A DNA stretch of 64,000 nt from Liquidambar formosana. Lineage: Eukaryota; Streptophyta; Magnoliopsida; Saxifragales; Altingiaceae. The notes under the pieces were generated by a model, which saw nothing but the letters and a program-made list of their open reading frames with translations, had not been told where the DNA came from and did no database searches. The number at the start of each line of letters is the position of its first letter. Within the stretch, counting starts at the first letter, position 1. Shown piece after piece: positions 53,552-64,000 of the stretch. The DNA lies in contig CM077828.1 of the NCBI GenBank assembly GCA_039720395.1, forward strand, positions 16,156,264-16,220,263, read 5' to 3'. A program made the position numbers and the translations under genes.

Positions 53552-54294
53552 ATTTTAGTATTATTTTTAAAAATATTGTATTTATTTACAAATTGTTTTT
53601 GGTCATTGAGAAAATTTTAGAAAAAAATATTATATTTTTCACAATTATTGGTATATTTAGTTATTAAAAAATAGAATAAAAACTGACAAGATAAATATAA
53701 CTATAGCTCATTTTTATGCCAACTACGAGTTTCTTGTCAAATATAACTATAGCTCATTTTTATGCCAACTACGAGTTTTTAGCATACCATTAGATAAGCT
53801 CAATTTGTTCTAAATATTATAATATAACAATAGTGTAAGTTGTAGTTCTGGTGGAGATACTCTAATCTTATTTTATGAAAAACAAAAACAAAAACAAAAA
53901 TTGAGTTTTAAAATGAGCCGTACGAGAATGTGTGATAAAGAATATGGCCATCTCACGAGATATCGCACAGGGAAGTGATTGTGGTGTCGTACACGTGTCG
54001 GTAAGTGAGCGGGAAAAAAAACCAAAAAAAACAAAGGAGTAAATGAATGGTAGTTGTTGATTAGGATTTTTTTTTGAATAGACAAAAGAGACGTTGATGT
54101 GACCACATAGGGCAGGCCTGTGGAGCCCACCTCACCTCAGGACGACCAGCGCACGTTTTTCTAGATGCCACTTTCGTTGCTGCTGCCTAATATGCGCCCA
54201 TACGCGGCCCTAGGGTTTAGCTCTTGGCGCCTCTCTCTCTCTCTCTCATAGCATCTCCAATGGTGGGTTATGTATGTGTTATTGCTACATTATA

Positions 54295-54561
54295 TTTTTT
54301 TTTTCGTTTCATAATAAGTGTTTTATTTTTTTTTTGAAAAAGTTTCAAAATAGGTTGTTTCATTTAAAAAGTTAATATTCTTTTTACTCATTTCCTAAAA
54401 TATCTTTAAAAAAGTTTTCTTCGTTTTTTTTTCTAATATTTTACAAACTTAGGATAAAATTAGAATTTCAAAATATATGTATTAATGTAAAAACATTTAA
54501 AAGGATTTCATTAAAAAGCATGTTTTTTCAAAGAGGACACTTATTATGAAACGGAGGGAGT
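54295..54561. mobile_element. Stowaway-like MITE (family 1), copy 2
   Basis: Left CGTTTCATAATAAGTGTTTT and, inward from the right, CTCCCTCCGTTTCATAATAA, with TA at 54562-54563. The left seven bases have been replaced by a T-run. Nested within the 53094-55482 element. Confidence 0.75.
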
Positions 54562-55225
54562 AACATTTAACACAAGTTGAGATACTCCAATGATGAGCTA
54601 AATGTATGTATTAAATATAGCAATAGTTTACCCTTGTGTTATATTTGGCACAAGGGTGAGTTATTCCTATATTTGCCATGTCAGCTTTCCCTCCCTTTCT
54701 CAGCAACCAAACACACCACTCGCTCTATTTCTCAACAATCAACACAGCAGCAAATATAAAAAATCAAATATTTCTCTTCCTCTATTTCTAAAATTTTATT
54801 AGTAACGAAACAACCCTAAAAATACAATATTTTCAAATATAATACTGAAATCTGATATATATATATATATATATATTCAGAAAACATACTCTTATGTTTA
54901 GCCCATTCGTCCCACTTCGAGTAACCTCGTATTCAGAAAACATACCCTTTTTAAGCTACCGCTTAACTGAATCACAGATTTGGGTTAGTCTCTTGCTTTC
55001 AAGTGTCTCAATTTCCCAAACCAGTAATCCTTTCTCACTTTCCGCATGACCCCCTCTTGCATACGTTTTCTCGGCTAAGGTTTTGCACACAGTCTAGAAA
55101 TCTTTCATCACTTTTCGCATGACCCCCTTTTTGCATACCCTTTTTTGGCCAAGGCTTTACAAACAGTTGGTGAGGAGAAGAGAAGAGGGTTTGAAGTGTG
55201 AGAATTAAAAAGAATGGGAAGTATT

Positions 55226-55230
<5 letters not shown>

Positions 55231-55278
<48 letters not shown>
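55231..55278. repeat. (GA)n microsatellite
   Basis: Pure GA tract next to the right arm of the 2.4-kb TIR element, followed by an A-run (55301-55331). CT repeats are absent from the left arm at the matching position, so it expanded after arm formation. Confidence 0.95.
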
Positions 55279-55281
<3 letters not shown>

Positions 55282-55297
55282 GTTGGAAGATGGAAGT

Positions 55298-55334
<37 letters not shown>

Positions 55335-55482
55335 GGAATTGAAGTTGTGGCAAAAAATAGAACATCATACATTTGCACCATTGGAGCGCTTTGTGCTAAA
55401 TTATAGCATTTGGCACTGTAGCATGTGCTAAAATAGCAATAGCTGACCATTTTTAGCTCACATGACTGGAAATGCTCTAATG

Positions 55483-55864
55483 AGTCATCATTCATGTCTG
55501 GTTAGATGATTAATAAATCTCTGCCACGTCAGTACTACCTAATTTTTTCTTTTTTCTTTTCTTAAAAAATTTATAGGTTCTTTTTTTTTTTTTTTTAAAT
55601 TTTGTAGTTCCTATAAATTTTTTAAAAAAAGAATTGCCTTAAATTACACTAGTAATCGAGTGCACGCGATACGTGTGCAACACATTTTTTCAAGTTTTCA
55701 TTCTATTAGTGGAACTGCTATCCCAGTTTTTAAATTTCTTAAACCGCATGTGTATGTGGGAGAGAATTAAGGAGAAACAGGTTGTGGTGGGTTTTTTAAA
55801 GTTAGTAAAATTACCAAATTGTTTCTTAGTTTTATTAACTTGTAAGGGTATTTTAGTATTTTCA
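55483..55864. other. No gene recognised
   Basis: T- and A-rich sequence. A minor inverted pair AAATTTTTTAAAAAA/TTTAAAAAATTT is low complexity only. Confidence 0.4.
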
Positions 55865-56212
55865 GGTGCAGTCCACCACAAAGGGATTTATAGGTGTCAT
55901 CAATCCTACATTTACTTAACATTTCTCCTCCTTGCCCACGTATCATCGATCCTACGTTTACTGCATCATGCAGTAAAAGTAGCCAATTGCACCAAATCTG
56001 AATCCCAAGTAGATTTCAAATTTGGTGCAGTAAACATAGGATTGATAACATATGGCAATGAGGAAAAATAGAGGGCTGAAATTCGAGAGATGCATTTGAC
56101 GCCTAACGCCTAATAGCTTTCCATTTCTTCTCATTGCCCACATGGCCACATGTAATCGATTCTACGTTTACTGCATTATGCGGTAAAAGTAGCCAACTGC
56201 ACCAAATAATTA
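55865..56212. repeat. Cluster of foldback repeats (TACGTTTACTGCA family)
   Basis: ATCGATCCTACGTTTACTGC at about 55945 is mirrored by GCAGTAAACATAGGATTGAT near 56024, forming a hairpin across AATCCCAAGTAGA. A second left-type arm, ATCGATTCTACGTTTACTGC, appears at 56155 with CATTGCCCACATGG before it. A partial third lies near 55890. Confidence 0.7.
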
Positions 56213-57953
56213 ATACCTAAAAAACAAAGGTAGTATAGGAATATTAAAAATAATAATTATTATTATTATTATTATTATGATTTGATTTTTCAAATGAACA
56301 AGAATTTAAAATTTTCAAAAAAAAAAAAAACAAACAAACAAACAAACTTATCTAGTTTTTTAAGTCGAATGAGTAAAAGAAAAAAAAAAAAAAAACAAAA
56401 GAAAACTACATGAGAGTGCATGATTATTGACCTAACTAATGAGGTAGGCAAGCTTAACTGAAAATAAAGTACGATTGGCACATTAACCTTTCATTTGTTA
56501 GCCTACGGGCACCTGTCAACCTTTAAAGTGGGGAGGTCTGGTTTTATGTAGCTAATATGTGATGTTCACCTATTACAAAAATAAATAAATAAATAAATAA
56601 AAAATAAAAAATCATTACAAATACGTATTGAATGTCATTTTAGGAGTATTATTATAGTACTCATTACATGTATGCATCAATCTAATCTTATCCGACGTGA
56701 CAGTCTACATAGCATGTCACATCAATAAACTTTTATGTTATTATTGGCATAGCAAATATCACTCTAAATGTCACGGTAAACAAAGCAAAAGGCACAAGCA
56801 ATGGGTACAACAATGTTTACGAAGGTAGATAAAAATTTCAAGATTTAAATTTTACCTTTTTCTATTATAAGATTATAAGGTGAGTCAAGATCAAATGATA
56901 AAATTTCTAAACATAAAATTTTTTTTCTATCATGATTTTTTAGCTATTAGTCTTAAGATCCAACAATCTAATTATTATGTTTGTCATTTTTATTTATTTA
57001 TTTATTTTTTCACTTAGTCTTTTAAAGTTGCTTAGATCTCATGGGATCTAATGCATTAAAAAACATATAAAAACTTATGAAAAAAAATTGTATTCCCTGA
57101 CCCTGATCCTTATGAGAATTCTTAATACATTGCTTGACATTATAAGCTAAGTAATGATAAGATAAGTCTTGAATCTTACCAAAAATCCAAATATATATAT
57201 ATATGACGAGTCTTGATCATTCTTTTTAAAAATTTCAATGAAAGTCTGAACATCAAAGAATATGATTAGAATCCTACACCCTTTTCAAAAAGCGTAGAAT
57301 CTCTTGGGTTTTTTTTTATAGTTTGAACAATGAAAAAAAAGAATTATATTATGAGAATTCTATTTCCTCCCAAGTATGAGTTCTACACCATGTAAGGAAA
57401 TGGAGCAAATGGAACTTCTCTACTATTAAGGAAAATAGAATTGATAGTTAAATTTTCCTTTTTTTTGTTTCGCTAATTCTTTTATATTGATGCATGTGAC
57501 TATTGGCATTATATGTATTTAAAAAACAAAAAAAAAGAAAAAAAAAAAAATCAACTACATCATTAGGAATTGCTGTACTTTAATATTATTAATCGTATAA
57601 CATTTTTGGGTTACTAAAAACTTGTAATTCTCTGAACATCTTAATTAGGCTCATATATGACTCTCCAAGATTGGGAATTCTTTGGCTCTCTATAAGAGTC
57701 TTCACCTTGAAAACGGAGTTTCCTATTTAAAATTTATATTAAACTTGATGTTTGGAAGAAACTCTTTATTAAGACTCTAACTTTATTAATTTTTTTTTTC
57801 AAAATCTATCATTTAAGTGGACTAAATATTATAAAGACTATAACTTTATTAATTTGAATAAGAAACTCTTTATTAAGAAGATGGTTGAAAATGGTTTTAT
57901 ATAAGAGGGAGGAATGTCATTAGAGCTTGAATTTGGTGATGTGCACATTCAAG
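56213..57953. other. No gene recognised
   Basis: AT-rich intergenic sequence with ATT and AAAT microsatellites (56256-56279, 56580-56610) and multiple A-runs. I found no exon, TIR pair or retroelement domain. Confidence 0.5.
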
Positions 57954-58024
57954 GATTGGTGTGTTGTCAGTTGTGCTGTGTATAATCATAATTGTGTACA
58001 GCACGACTAGTAACACACCAATCA
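57954..58024. repeat. 71-bp imperfect hairpin
   Basis: GATTGGTGTGTTGTCAGTTG at the left pairs with CGACTAGTAACACACCAATC at the right; the arms are about 29 bp with five or so mismatches around a 13-bp loop. The size is compatible with a small MITE or microRNA-like stem. Confidence 0.65.
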
Positions 58025-58077
58025 TTAATATATGGGATGTGCATAATTTCAAATCTTAAATCATGTCATTAAAGTAC

Positions 58078-58356
58078 AATTTCATTGGATTTGGATTTGG
58101 ATTTGATGTAGTTTTGAATTTTGACTGTATCGTGTAATAACCGTTAGATGAGCGACACGTTACAAAAGGAAAGCAGGAATAACTAGGATTTGAAAAGGGA
58201 ATTTGTCGTGTGAGCTACGCAACACTGTGAGCTATTAATGGAACAAATCCCAACCGTTTCTATCTTCCCTTTGCAATGTGTCGCTCATCCAACGGTTACT
58301 GTATGATACAGTTAAAGTACAAAACTACACCAAATTCGAGTCCAATTTCATTGGCC
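58078..58356. mobile_element. Foldback MITE with about 100-bp arms
   Basis: The left arm (58078-58177: GATGTAGTTTTG, GACTGTATCGTGTAATAACC, GATGAGCGACAC) is mirrored at 58260-58355 (GTGTCGCTCATCCAACGGTT, GTATGATACAGTTAAAGTAC, CAAAACTACACCAAATTC). The loop is about 80 bp. TSD not established. Confidence 0.75.
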
Positions 58357-59757
58357 ATTCGAAAGAATACAATCGATGCTCGATGCAGATGAAGTAAGTT
58401 AAAAATAGTTTTACACAAAAAAAATTGGGGGATTACAAAATAGCCTCACTAGGGTAAATAATTACAAATCAATACAATTGAATAATAAATTTAAAGTCAT
58501 TTTTAGTTAAGTTAGTAGTAATCTATTTGTAATTACTAGTTAAATATATTGATTTGTAATTATTTGCCGACAATCGGATCATCCTGTAATACTTCCAAAA
58601 AGAAAGGAAAAAGAGAAAAGCAAAAAACAAAAAAAAGGCCTGAGAATCTAGTTCTTGATCTCTACTCATACAAATCTGATAATGCTGCCAATTTAGGCTT
58701 TATTTTTTTCACTTGGGGCCTGTTTTCTCGCCACGTCGCCTTTCTGTATTGCACAAGATGATTAAAACACGTGGTATATAATGATGCAAAAAAAAAAAAA
58801 AAAAAAGAAATAAAAATACACACACAAAAAAAAAAACAGAAGGCTATCGGCACCGCATAAAATACTTTAACCACATCATTAGTTTACATTTTTTGAGGTT
58901 TTATGAAAAATTTAAAAGATTTTTACGAAAACTAACCATACTGTCCACTAAAAAACATCATTCTGAACAACTTTGCAGAATAAAATTTTTTCAAAATTTT
59001 TTATTTAAGAAGATTTTTTTTTTTATCATTTATAATCTCTATTACATTTTCCAAAAAAAATGGCCAAAAAGTCTGTTTGAATAACAGATTTTGAAAAACA
59101 TTTCTTTTTATAAAGTAGTTTAGAATGATATTTTTTATTAGATTACGTGATTAGTTTTCGTAAAAACCTTTTATATGTTCATTAAATCTTAAAAAAATAT
59201 AAACTAAATGAGAGATTTAGAGTATTTTATTTAGTGGCAATACCTTAGCCCAAAAAAAAAAAAAATGGAAATGAAAACTGTTAAGCCCCCCCCCCCCCGC
59301 CCACTGTCTTTTGGAGAACGTTGTGACACGCACCAACAAAAAGCCAAGACCCACTAGTAGTGCCCTCGTGGACCAATTTTGGCCTATTCCCGCCTAATTC
59401 TTGGCCCATCGTATTGGGTCGGACCCGAGACACAAGCTATACATTCTCTAGGTTTTTTTATTATTTAATTTAATTTGTATTTTTAATTTTTTTTATAGAG
59501 ACAATCAATAGAATTTACCTTATTTCGTTATAAATTTGAACCCTTAGTTTGGCAGTCATAAAAAAAAAAAAAGGAAAAAAAATTATTTAATAGAAATGAA
59601 AAAAATGGAAATAGAGTTCATTTCCTTTTATCCTGTTTGGTATAGAGCGAATTTAAATTGAAAGATTAGAAATTATTTATCTTGTTATACTGCTATAATA
59701 CTTCTCTCCAAAAGCATTGATCACTATTCTTACAACGTGTACATGTGAATTATATAG
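58357..59757. other. No gene recognised
   Basis: AT-rich with A-runs and a C-run near 59287-59298. A short GC-richer patch at 59300-59420 has no recognisable exon. Confidence 0.45.
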
Positions 59758-60165
59758 TATGGTATGGGAAGTAAAGTGTTAACTTATGGTAATCTGTACA
59801 GCTATGGCATCCTCTTGTTAGAAATGTTTACTACGAAGAGATCAATTGTTGGCATGTTTAGAGATGGTCTGACCCTTCATGAGTTTGTGATGGTGGCTTT
59901 GTGAGAAAACATCATGGAAATTGCAAATCCAATTCTTCTTGGAAGAAACAACATAAAGGAGATTGCATCCAAACTACTCACAATAGGGGGGACAAATAAG
60001 AAATGACAAAACTCAAGACGAAACACTTCAATTCTTAGAATTGGAGTATCATGTTCTACAGAGTTACTAGTAGAACAAATGGATATTAGCAATGTTGCAA
60101 TAGAGTTGCGTTTGATTAGGGACCGTCTTCTTGGAATTGGGGTACATGTAGACTCCAATCAATAG
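59758..60165 (+). pseudogene. LRR receptor-like kinase C-terminus (subfamily XII type), pseudogene
   Basis: The frame from 59758 reads YGMGSKVLTYGNLYSYGILL then EMFTTKRS, FRDGLTLHEFV, MEIANPILL, ILRIGVSCSTE and VAIELRLIRDRLLGI, ending at TAG 60163-60165. This is the C-lobe of a Ser/Thr kinase domain from plasma-membrane LRR receptor kinases such as EFR/Xa21/FLS2 relatives: the YG.GS..S..GDVYSYGI...E block just after the activation loop, with Asp of GDVYSYG replaced by Asn. Stops at 59902-59904 and 60004-60006 break it. The catalytic HRD and DFG loops, transmembrane segment and LRRs are absent upstream. Intact members are about 1,000 residues and sense peptides in pattern-triggered immunity. 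Confidence 0.82.
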
Positions 60166-61598
60166 GTAAAACCCCTATTTTAATTTAATCCTTCAACTAA
60201 GACACTTTTTACAATTTGAGTACTGCTATTAATCCATAGTTTTTTCCAAATGATGTTGCTGTTGCTATATCGACACATATTTTTTTATGTTTCCTAGTGG
60301 ATACCACACAATAGCCACATCACTAGGGAACATGATATTTAGAAAGCAGCAGTTTCATCTTTGACCTACAGTCAGAACCTGCTTGAATGAGCAGTTTTAT
60401 TCTACAGGGAAGTAGTGCTAGCAAAAGCAAGGGGATTTATCTTGAGAATTGCATATGAGAAGTATAGTTAACTACTTTCCTCATAGGTTGAGGTTCTCCA
60501 TACATGACTCCATCAGTGGAATTACTTTGTGCTAGTATTTAGATGGTGAAGGAAGTCAAAATCCAAGGCATCAAGTACATGTGTATGGGGATTTAAGGCG
60601 CATTAGAGACCAAATTTAGGGGAGAATGACTTCAATAGCAACTAGAGTTTACAATGCAGTGTGCTTGGAGACTAAATTTCAGATAGTTGCAGTTTACTAT
60701 GGTAGCTAATCTAATAAGAGAGGAATGGGATATGAGGAATTCACAGCCATTTCGTGATGAAGTGCAAATATCACCCTCCCAACCAAGTCCAGAAGTGCCC
60801 TACAGATACGTTTTGTGGCCCATGATAGTTGTCCTGCTAGTGTGCTTGATCTTTGGGCCAGAGATCAATATTGTAAGGCATTGTAGTTTGTACAAGTTTT
60901 TCTTCTGTGTCTTGTAAAGTTCCTTTTAATTTGTACTTGAAAATTAATAAATAAGCTGTCCTAAATCGACTGGTGCTTTAGTGCGAATATGTGCGGCCAT
61001 TTCAACCATCCAAATACATAATAAACAAGGAGAAAAAAAAAAATTCAATTTCAGTTCATTTAAGAATCCTTACCTCGAACTCAACTTACAACCCAGAAAA
61101 AAGAACATGAAAGAATTGCCCATACTAATCCCATTCCCTTGTCCAAAATGGAGAAGTCATCATCGAAACACGCCATCATTTTAGGATGGAATGATTGAAT
61201 GAAATTAAGGTGAATTTCAAAGACATTTAAGTAGCTAGCAATGTCCCAATGTTGGACAGTGTTTGTGGGTCAATTGGACATAATAAGTGCTTCTTCCAGT
61301 ACTTCTGGCCGGCTATAATATGAACAGGTCAATTCTACATAAATGGCCATAGAGAGACTGTAAGACCAACCCAATCCCATCCAAACAACCTCATCTTACT
61401 TCCCCAGGCCTAGGAAAGAGACATTCTTGGCCTAATGGGCCACACAAATGGTCCTAATAGTGGATTCGACACAATGCAATTAAAGAAACAATGAAAATGA
61501 ATCAAGAAAGATGAATCCCATGGGATGAAACAATTGGTCTTATAACATCTATGCCTCCTTGTGGACCTCTTTTTTTTCCCCTTTTGGCTCGAAACATT
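60166..61598. other. No supportable gene; unrecognised open stretch at 60687-60917
   Basis: The best open frame here (60687-60917, +) reads NLIREEWDMRNSQPFRDEV then a Pro/Ser linker and a hydrophobic WPMIVVLLVCLIFG stretch that could be a membrane helix. I do not recognise it and there are no splice-linked partners. It may be part of a gene relic downstream of the kinase pseudogene. Confidence 0.3.
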
Positions 61599-62177
61599 CA
61601 GGGCCAGTTCTGACTCAGGCGAGCAAGGCGGCTACCTAGGGCCTCATAATTTAGGCTAAATAAAAGGGCCCCATTTGCTTCCCCCTTCACTAGTTATAAT
61701 AGCCCAAAAATCAGCCCAAAAGCTTCTCTATTGTTTTTTTTTAAAAAGGCCCTATTTTACCAATTAGGTTAGTCCAATTCCAGCCCAAAAAAAAAAAAAA
61801 AAATTGCGAGAAGAGTAATGTTTAAATGACATTTTGTTGTGATTGATTTATTTCTTTTGGTATTATAGCTTTAGATTTTATTTGGCATTTTTTTTTCTTT
61901 TTTGTGTTGTAAAAGTGGATTTTGCTCAATTATGAAGCAAGAAGTATATATTCTATCTTTATAAGTTTTTGTAATCATCTCTTGTCATTTTAATTTATAA
62001 AAACAAATTTTAGTAATTTTATATGCAAACAAACTCTATGTTGGTACTTGGTAGTAGGAATTTTTTTTTTTTTTTGGATATTTAGATATTTTTTTTTTCT
62101 TGTGAAATACGTATAGAAGGAAGAGAACTTCATTTTAAGAGTTCGCCTAGGCCCCAAATAACTTAGAACCAGCCTTG
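61599..62177. mobile_element. hAT-like MITE (579 bp) with perfect 8-bp TSD
   Basis: Ends CAGGGCCAGTTCTGA and, inward from the right, CAAGGCTGGTTCTAA. TSD GAAACATT is exact at 61591-61598 and 62178-62185. Subterminal GCCTAGGGCC and GCCTAGGCCCC are also inverted. CAGGGCCGG-type ends are common among plant hAT MITEs. Interior AT-rich, non-coding. Confidence 0.88.
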
Positions 62178-62185
62178 GAAACATT

Positions 62186-62961
62186 GATAGTCTGATCACC
62201 AACGACATGCACGGGGGGATAGGTTTTGGGTGGGTATGACGATGAGGGATGTAAGATTATTCGGATATAACTTTTTCTTTTTCTTTTTAAATTCCAATAT
62301 ATCTTTAATCATTCATTGAGATGCACAACTTATTCATTCAAAAAATAAATAATTAATTAATTAATTCCAATTTATGCCAATTCAATGGATTATATCAATT
62401 GATTATGAGTGGCAGACCAAGTTTCAAAGTTTCAAGTCACAGTATGAGAATCTGATAGTCAAATAATTTGCTTTGAATATTAATTCAACATTGGACAACA
62501 ACAAGATCCTTATCATATTATATCATATCATATGTTACAAAAAGTACTAATCCTGCCCTGAATCCCAACTAAGTACATCCAATAAGAACAGTTGGATTTG
62601 ATCGAACGATCCTCGTGCATCAGATCTGGATGTAAATCCTCTCCATTTATCAGTCATTACTGTCATATGTTGTATTATAATTATATCATATATTAATCTT
62701 CCAATCAAAGTGGCAACATGTGAGTCCACGCTGCCTTGCTCCCAAAGAAATGCAAGGCACTGTTTGGAGTGCGTCTATTTTTTATGAGAGTTACTCAGGT
62801 AAAGTCAAGAAGAATACTTGTCCATATTCAATCTGAATCTATATATGTTCCTGCATTTCCTGAAATTATCCATGATTCAAGATTGTGCAATAATGGAAAA
62901 TGCCAATCCGTTTGAATAAAAGGACTCTCGATCTAGTCCCAAAATAGGTTGAAGGAAAGAG
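62186..62961 (+). promoter_or_regulatory. Upstream region of the SABATH gene (promoter and 5' UTR expected)
   Basis: AT-rich 770 bp between the hAT MITE and the start codon. ATATATG and TATATAT-like stretches near 62838 are weak TATA candidates about 120 bp before the ATG. No confident cis-element can be assigned by eye. Confidence 0.35.
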
Positions 62962-63808
62962 ATGGCAGCAAAGGAGAGCAGCAAATCATCTGAAGCATAT
63001 CCAATGAAAGGTGGAGATGGCCTTTACAGCTACACCAAGAACTCATACTACCAGGTATTCTTCTTTAGCTATAATTTCATTATTGCAACTTCATGATCAC
63101 ATCGATTATCTAAGCAACGATTAGTTAGTAACCAGTCTTCTGTTTTTGTAGAGAGAAATTGCAAATGCTGCCAAGGGATTGATCAATGAGGCAATTGCAG
63201 AGGAGCTTGACTTCAAAATCTCACCTTCTTCAAACACATTCCGAATAGCAGATTTGGGTTGCTCTGTCGGGCCTAACACATTCTTCTCAGTGCAAAACAT
63301 AGTTGAAGCCGTAGAGCTCAAGTACCAATCCCAAGGACTCAATTCTCGAGTCCCAGAGTTTCAAGTTTTCTTCAACGATCACGCATTGAATGATTTCAAT
63401 ACACTCTTCACATCCCTCCCTCCTGACAGGCGATATTATGCAGCGGGTGTACCTGGGTCTTTCTATGGTCGCTTATTTCCAGATGAGTCTCTTTTCTTTG
63501 TTCATTCTTCTTTCGCTCTTCACTGGCTCTCTAAAGTGCCAGAGGAAGTGGTGGACAAAAGCTCTCCAGCTTGGAACAAAGGGAGGATCTATTACTCAAA
63601 TGCTGCAGATGAAGTTGCTAAGGCTTATTCAACTCAATATGCTGAGGACATGGAATGCTTTTTCCATGCAAGGGCACAAGAGATCGTCTGTGGAGGGTTG
63701 ATTGTACTAATTGTTCCAGGCCGCCCGAATGGAACGCCTCATTCCCATGTTATTTCCAATAGGACATATGACCTCGTGGGATCTTGCCTCATGGACATGG
63801 CAAAGAAG
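62962..63808 (+). CDS. SABATH-family carboxyl methyltransferase, first two exons (runs off the right edge)
   Basis: Exon 1 (62962-63054) and exon 2 (63152-63808) join in phase 0 across a 97-bp GT-AG intron; a GT donor follows at 63809. Together they give 250 residues of a family usually about 360 long, so at least one more exon lies beyond the window. Members transfer a methyl group from S-adenosylmethionine to small carboxylic acids (salicylic, jasmonic, loganic, farnesoic and others) or purine-alkaloid nitrogens in the cytosol. Seen here: EAYPMKGGDGLYSYTKNSYY with the N-terminal SAM-contacting region, motif I IADLGCSVGPNTF, FFNDHALNDFNTLF, GVPGSFYGRLFP and SSFALHWLSKVP. The FFND...NDFN and ALHWLSKVP forms resemble the loganic/farnesoic-acid-type clade more than salicylate or jasmonate enzymes, but substrate cannot be fixed without the C-terminal half. 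The ATG is the only one in frame before MKGGDG. No stops or frameshifts. Confidence 0.9.
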
Positions 63809-64000
63809 GTAAGGAATGATCGATCAGCTGTCTTTTGTTGTTTATATATCGAATTTTAAGTATAGCCCATTTTCGGGGTTCAAGCGATCACCATTATTGA
63901 TCCAAGTACTCATTTGGTCCATCAATCAAAAAAACAGGGGGGGGGGGGGGGGGGGGGGGGTGATTGGATAAAGGATATTTCACCTCATCAAATTAAAATG
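63809..64000 (+). other. Second intron of the SABATH gene, with a G-run
   Basis: Follows the GT donor and reaches the window edge without an acceptor-exon I can identify. An uninterrupted G-run of about 23 lies near 63938-63960; it could form G-quadruplex in the transcript and is prone to length errors in assembly. Confidence 0.6.

Larger units (their letters stand above)
53094..55482. mobile_element. Non-autonomous TIR element (2.4 kb) with about 190-bp arms
   Basis: The left arm 53094-53285 and right arm about 55272-55482 are inverted copies: TATTGCTATTTTAGCA, GTGCCAAATGCTATAATTTA, ATGGTGCAAATG, CTATTTTTTGCCACAAC and CTTCCAACTTCC are all mirrored. The interior holds an AT microsatellite (53508-53549), a tandem ATAACTATAGCTCATTTTTA duplication (53698 and 53742), a Stowaway-like MITE and a GA microsatellite (55231-55278). 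There is no transposase. Several GAGATACTC/GCATCTCC motifs inside hint at further nested ends. Confidence 0.75.

Noticed and set aside
55198..55431. Arg/Glu-repeat open frame
   Set aside because: Translation of the GA microsatellite and an A-run.
59877..60158. 93-codon minus-strand open frame
   Set aside because: Antisense shadow of the LRR-kinase relic.
63390..63701. 103-codon frame inside the SABATH exon
   Set aside because: Shifted frame of exon 2; the other frame carries all family motifs.

Overview
The window is nuclear DNA of a flowering plant, most likely a woody eudicot. The evidence is GT-AG introns in short exons, a plant SABATH methyltransferase, a plant SPF27/MOS4 homologue, an LRR receptor-kinase relic, and a dense mix of Copia, Gypsy, PIF/Harbinger, hAT, Stowaway, LINE, SINE and TRIM relics in AT-rich, microsatellite-rich sequence. 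I cannot name the species from sequence alone. Only two host genes are convincing, and both are partial: the last three exons of an SPF27/MOS4-type splicing-complex gene (2607-3045) and the first two exons of a SABATH carboxyl methyltransferase running off the right edge (62962-63808). An LRR receptor-kinase C-terminus (59758-60165) is a pseudogene.

Layout. 1-12 kb: the SPF27 exons, then a tRNA-derived SINE with target-site duplication (TSD), LINE fragments, a 1.27-kb terminal-inverted-repeat (TIR) element carrying the start of an RFC clamp-loader gene, a tiny TRIM, a non-autonomous PIF-like element and a truncated LINE. 12-18.2 kb: mostly unannotatable, with a U2 snRNA retro-fragment and three foldback MITEs. 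18.2-39.8 kb: a nest of mobile elements. A + strand Copia relic is split by a 6.2-kb PIF/Harbinger element (which itself holds a hAT-like MITE) and by an 11.3-kb Copia on the - strand. That inner Copia was later hit by two 1.7-3.0-kb LTR-type insertions with precise 5-bp TSDs. 39.8-48.5 kb: hAT and Mutator-like MITEs, a complete 1.95-kb Gypsy-derived element with LTRs, primer-binding site and TSD, a 2.8-kb long-TIR element and a second TRIM. 48.5-58.4 kb: LINE scraps, a third LTR-type insertion, several foldback elements and a 2.4-kb TIR element with a Stowaway inside. 58.4-64 kb: sparse sequence with the LRR-kinase relic, a hAT MITE with a perfect 8-bp TSD, and the methyltransferase.

There is no operon-like cooperation here. 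What connects the pieces is insertion order, which can be read directly because several elements interrupt recognisable reading frames that continue on the other side of one TSD copy. Boundaries come from reading the sequence by eye, without alignment software, so edges without a stated TSD are approximate.
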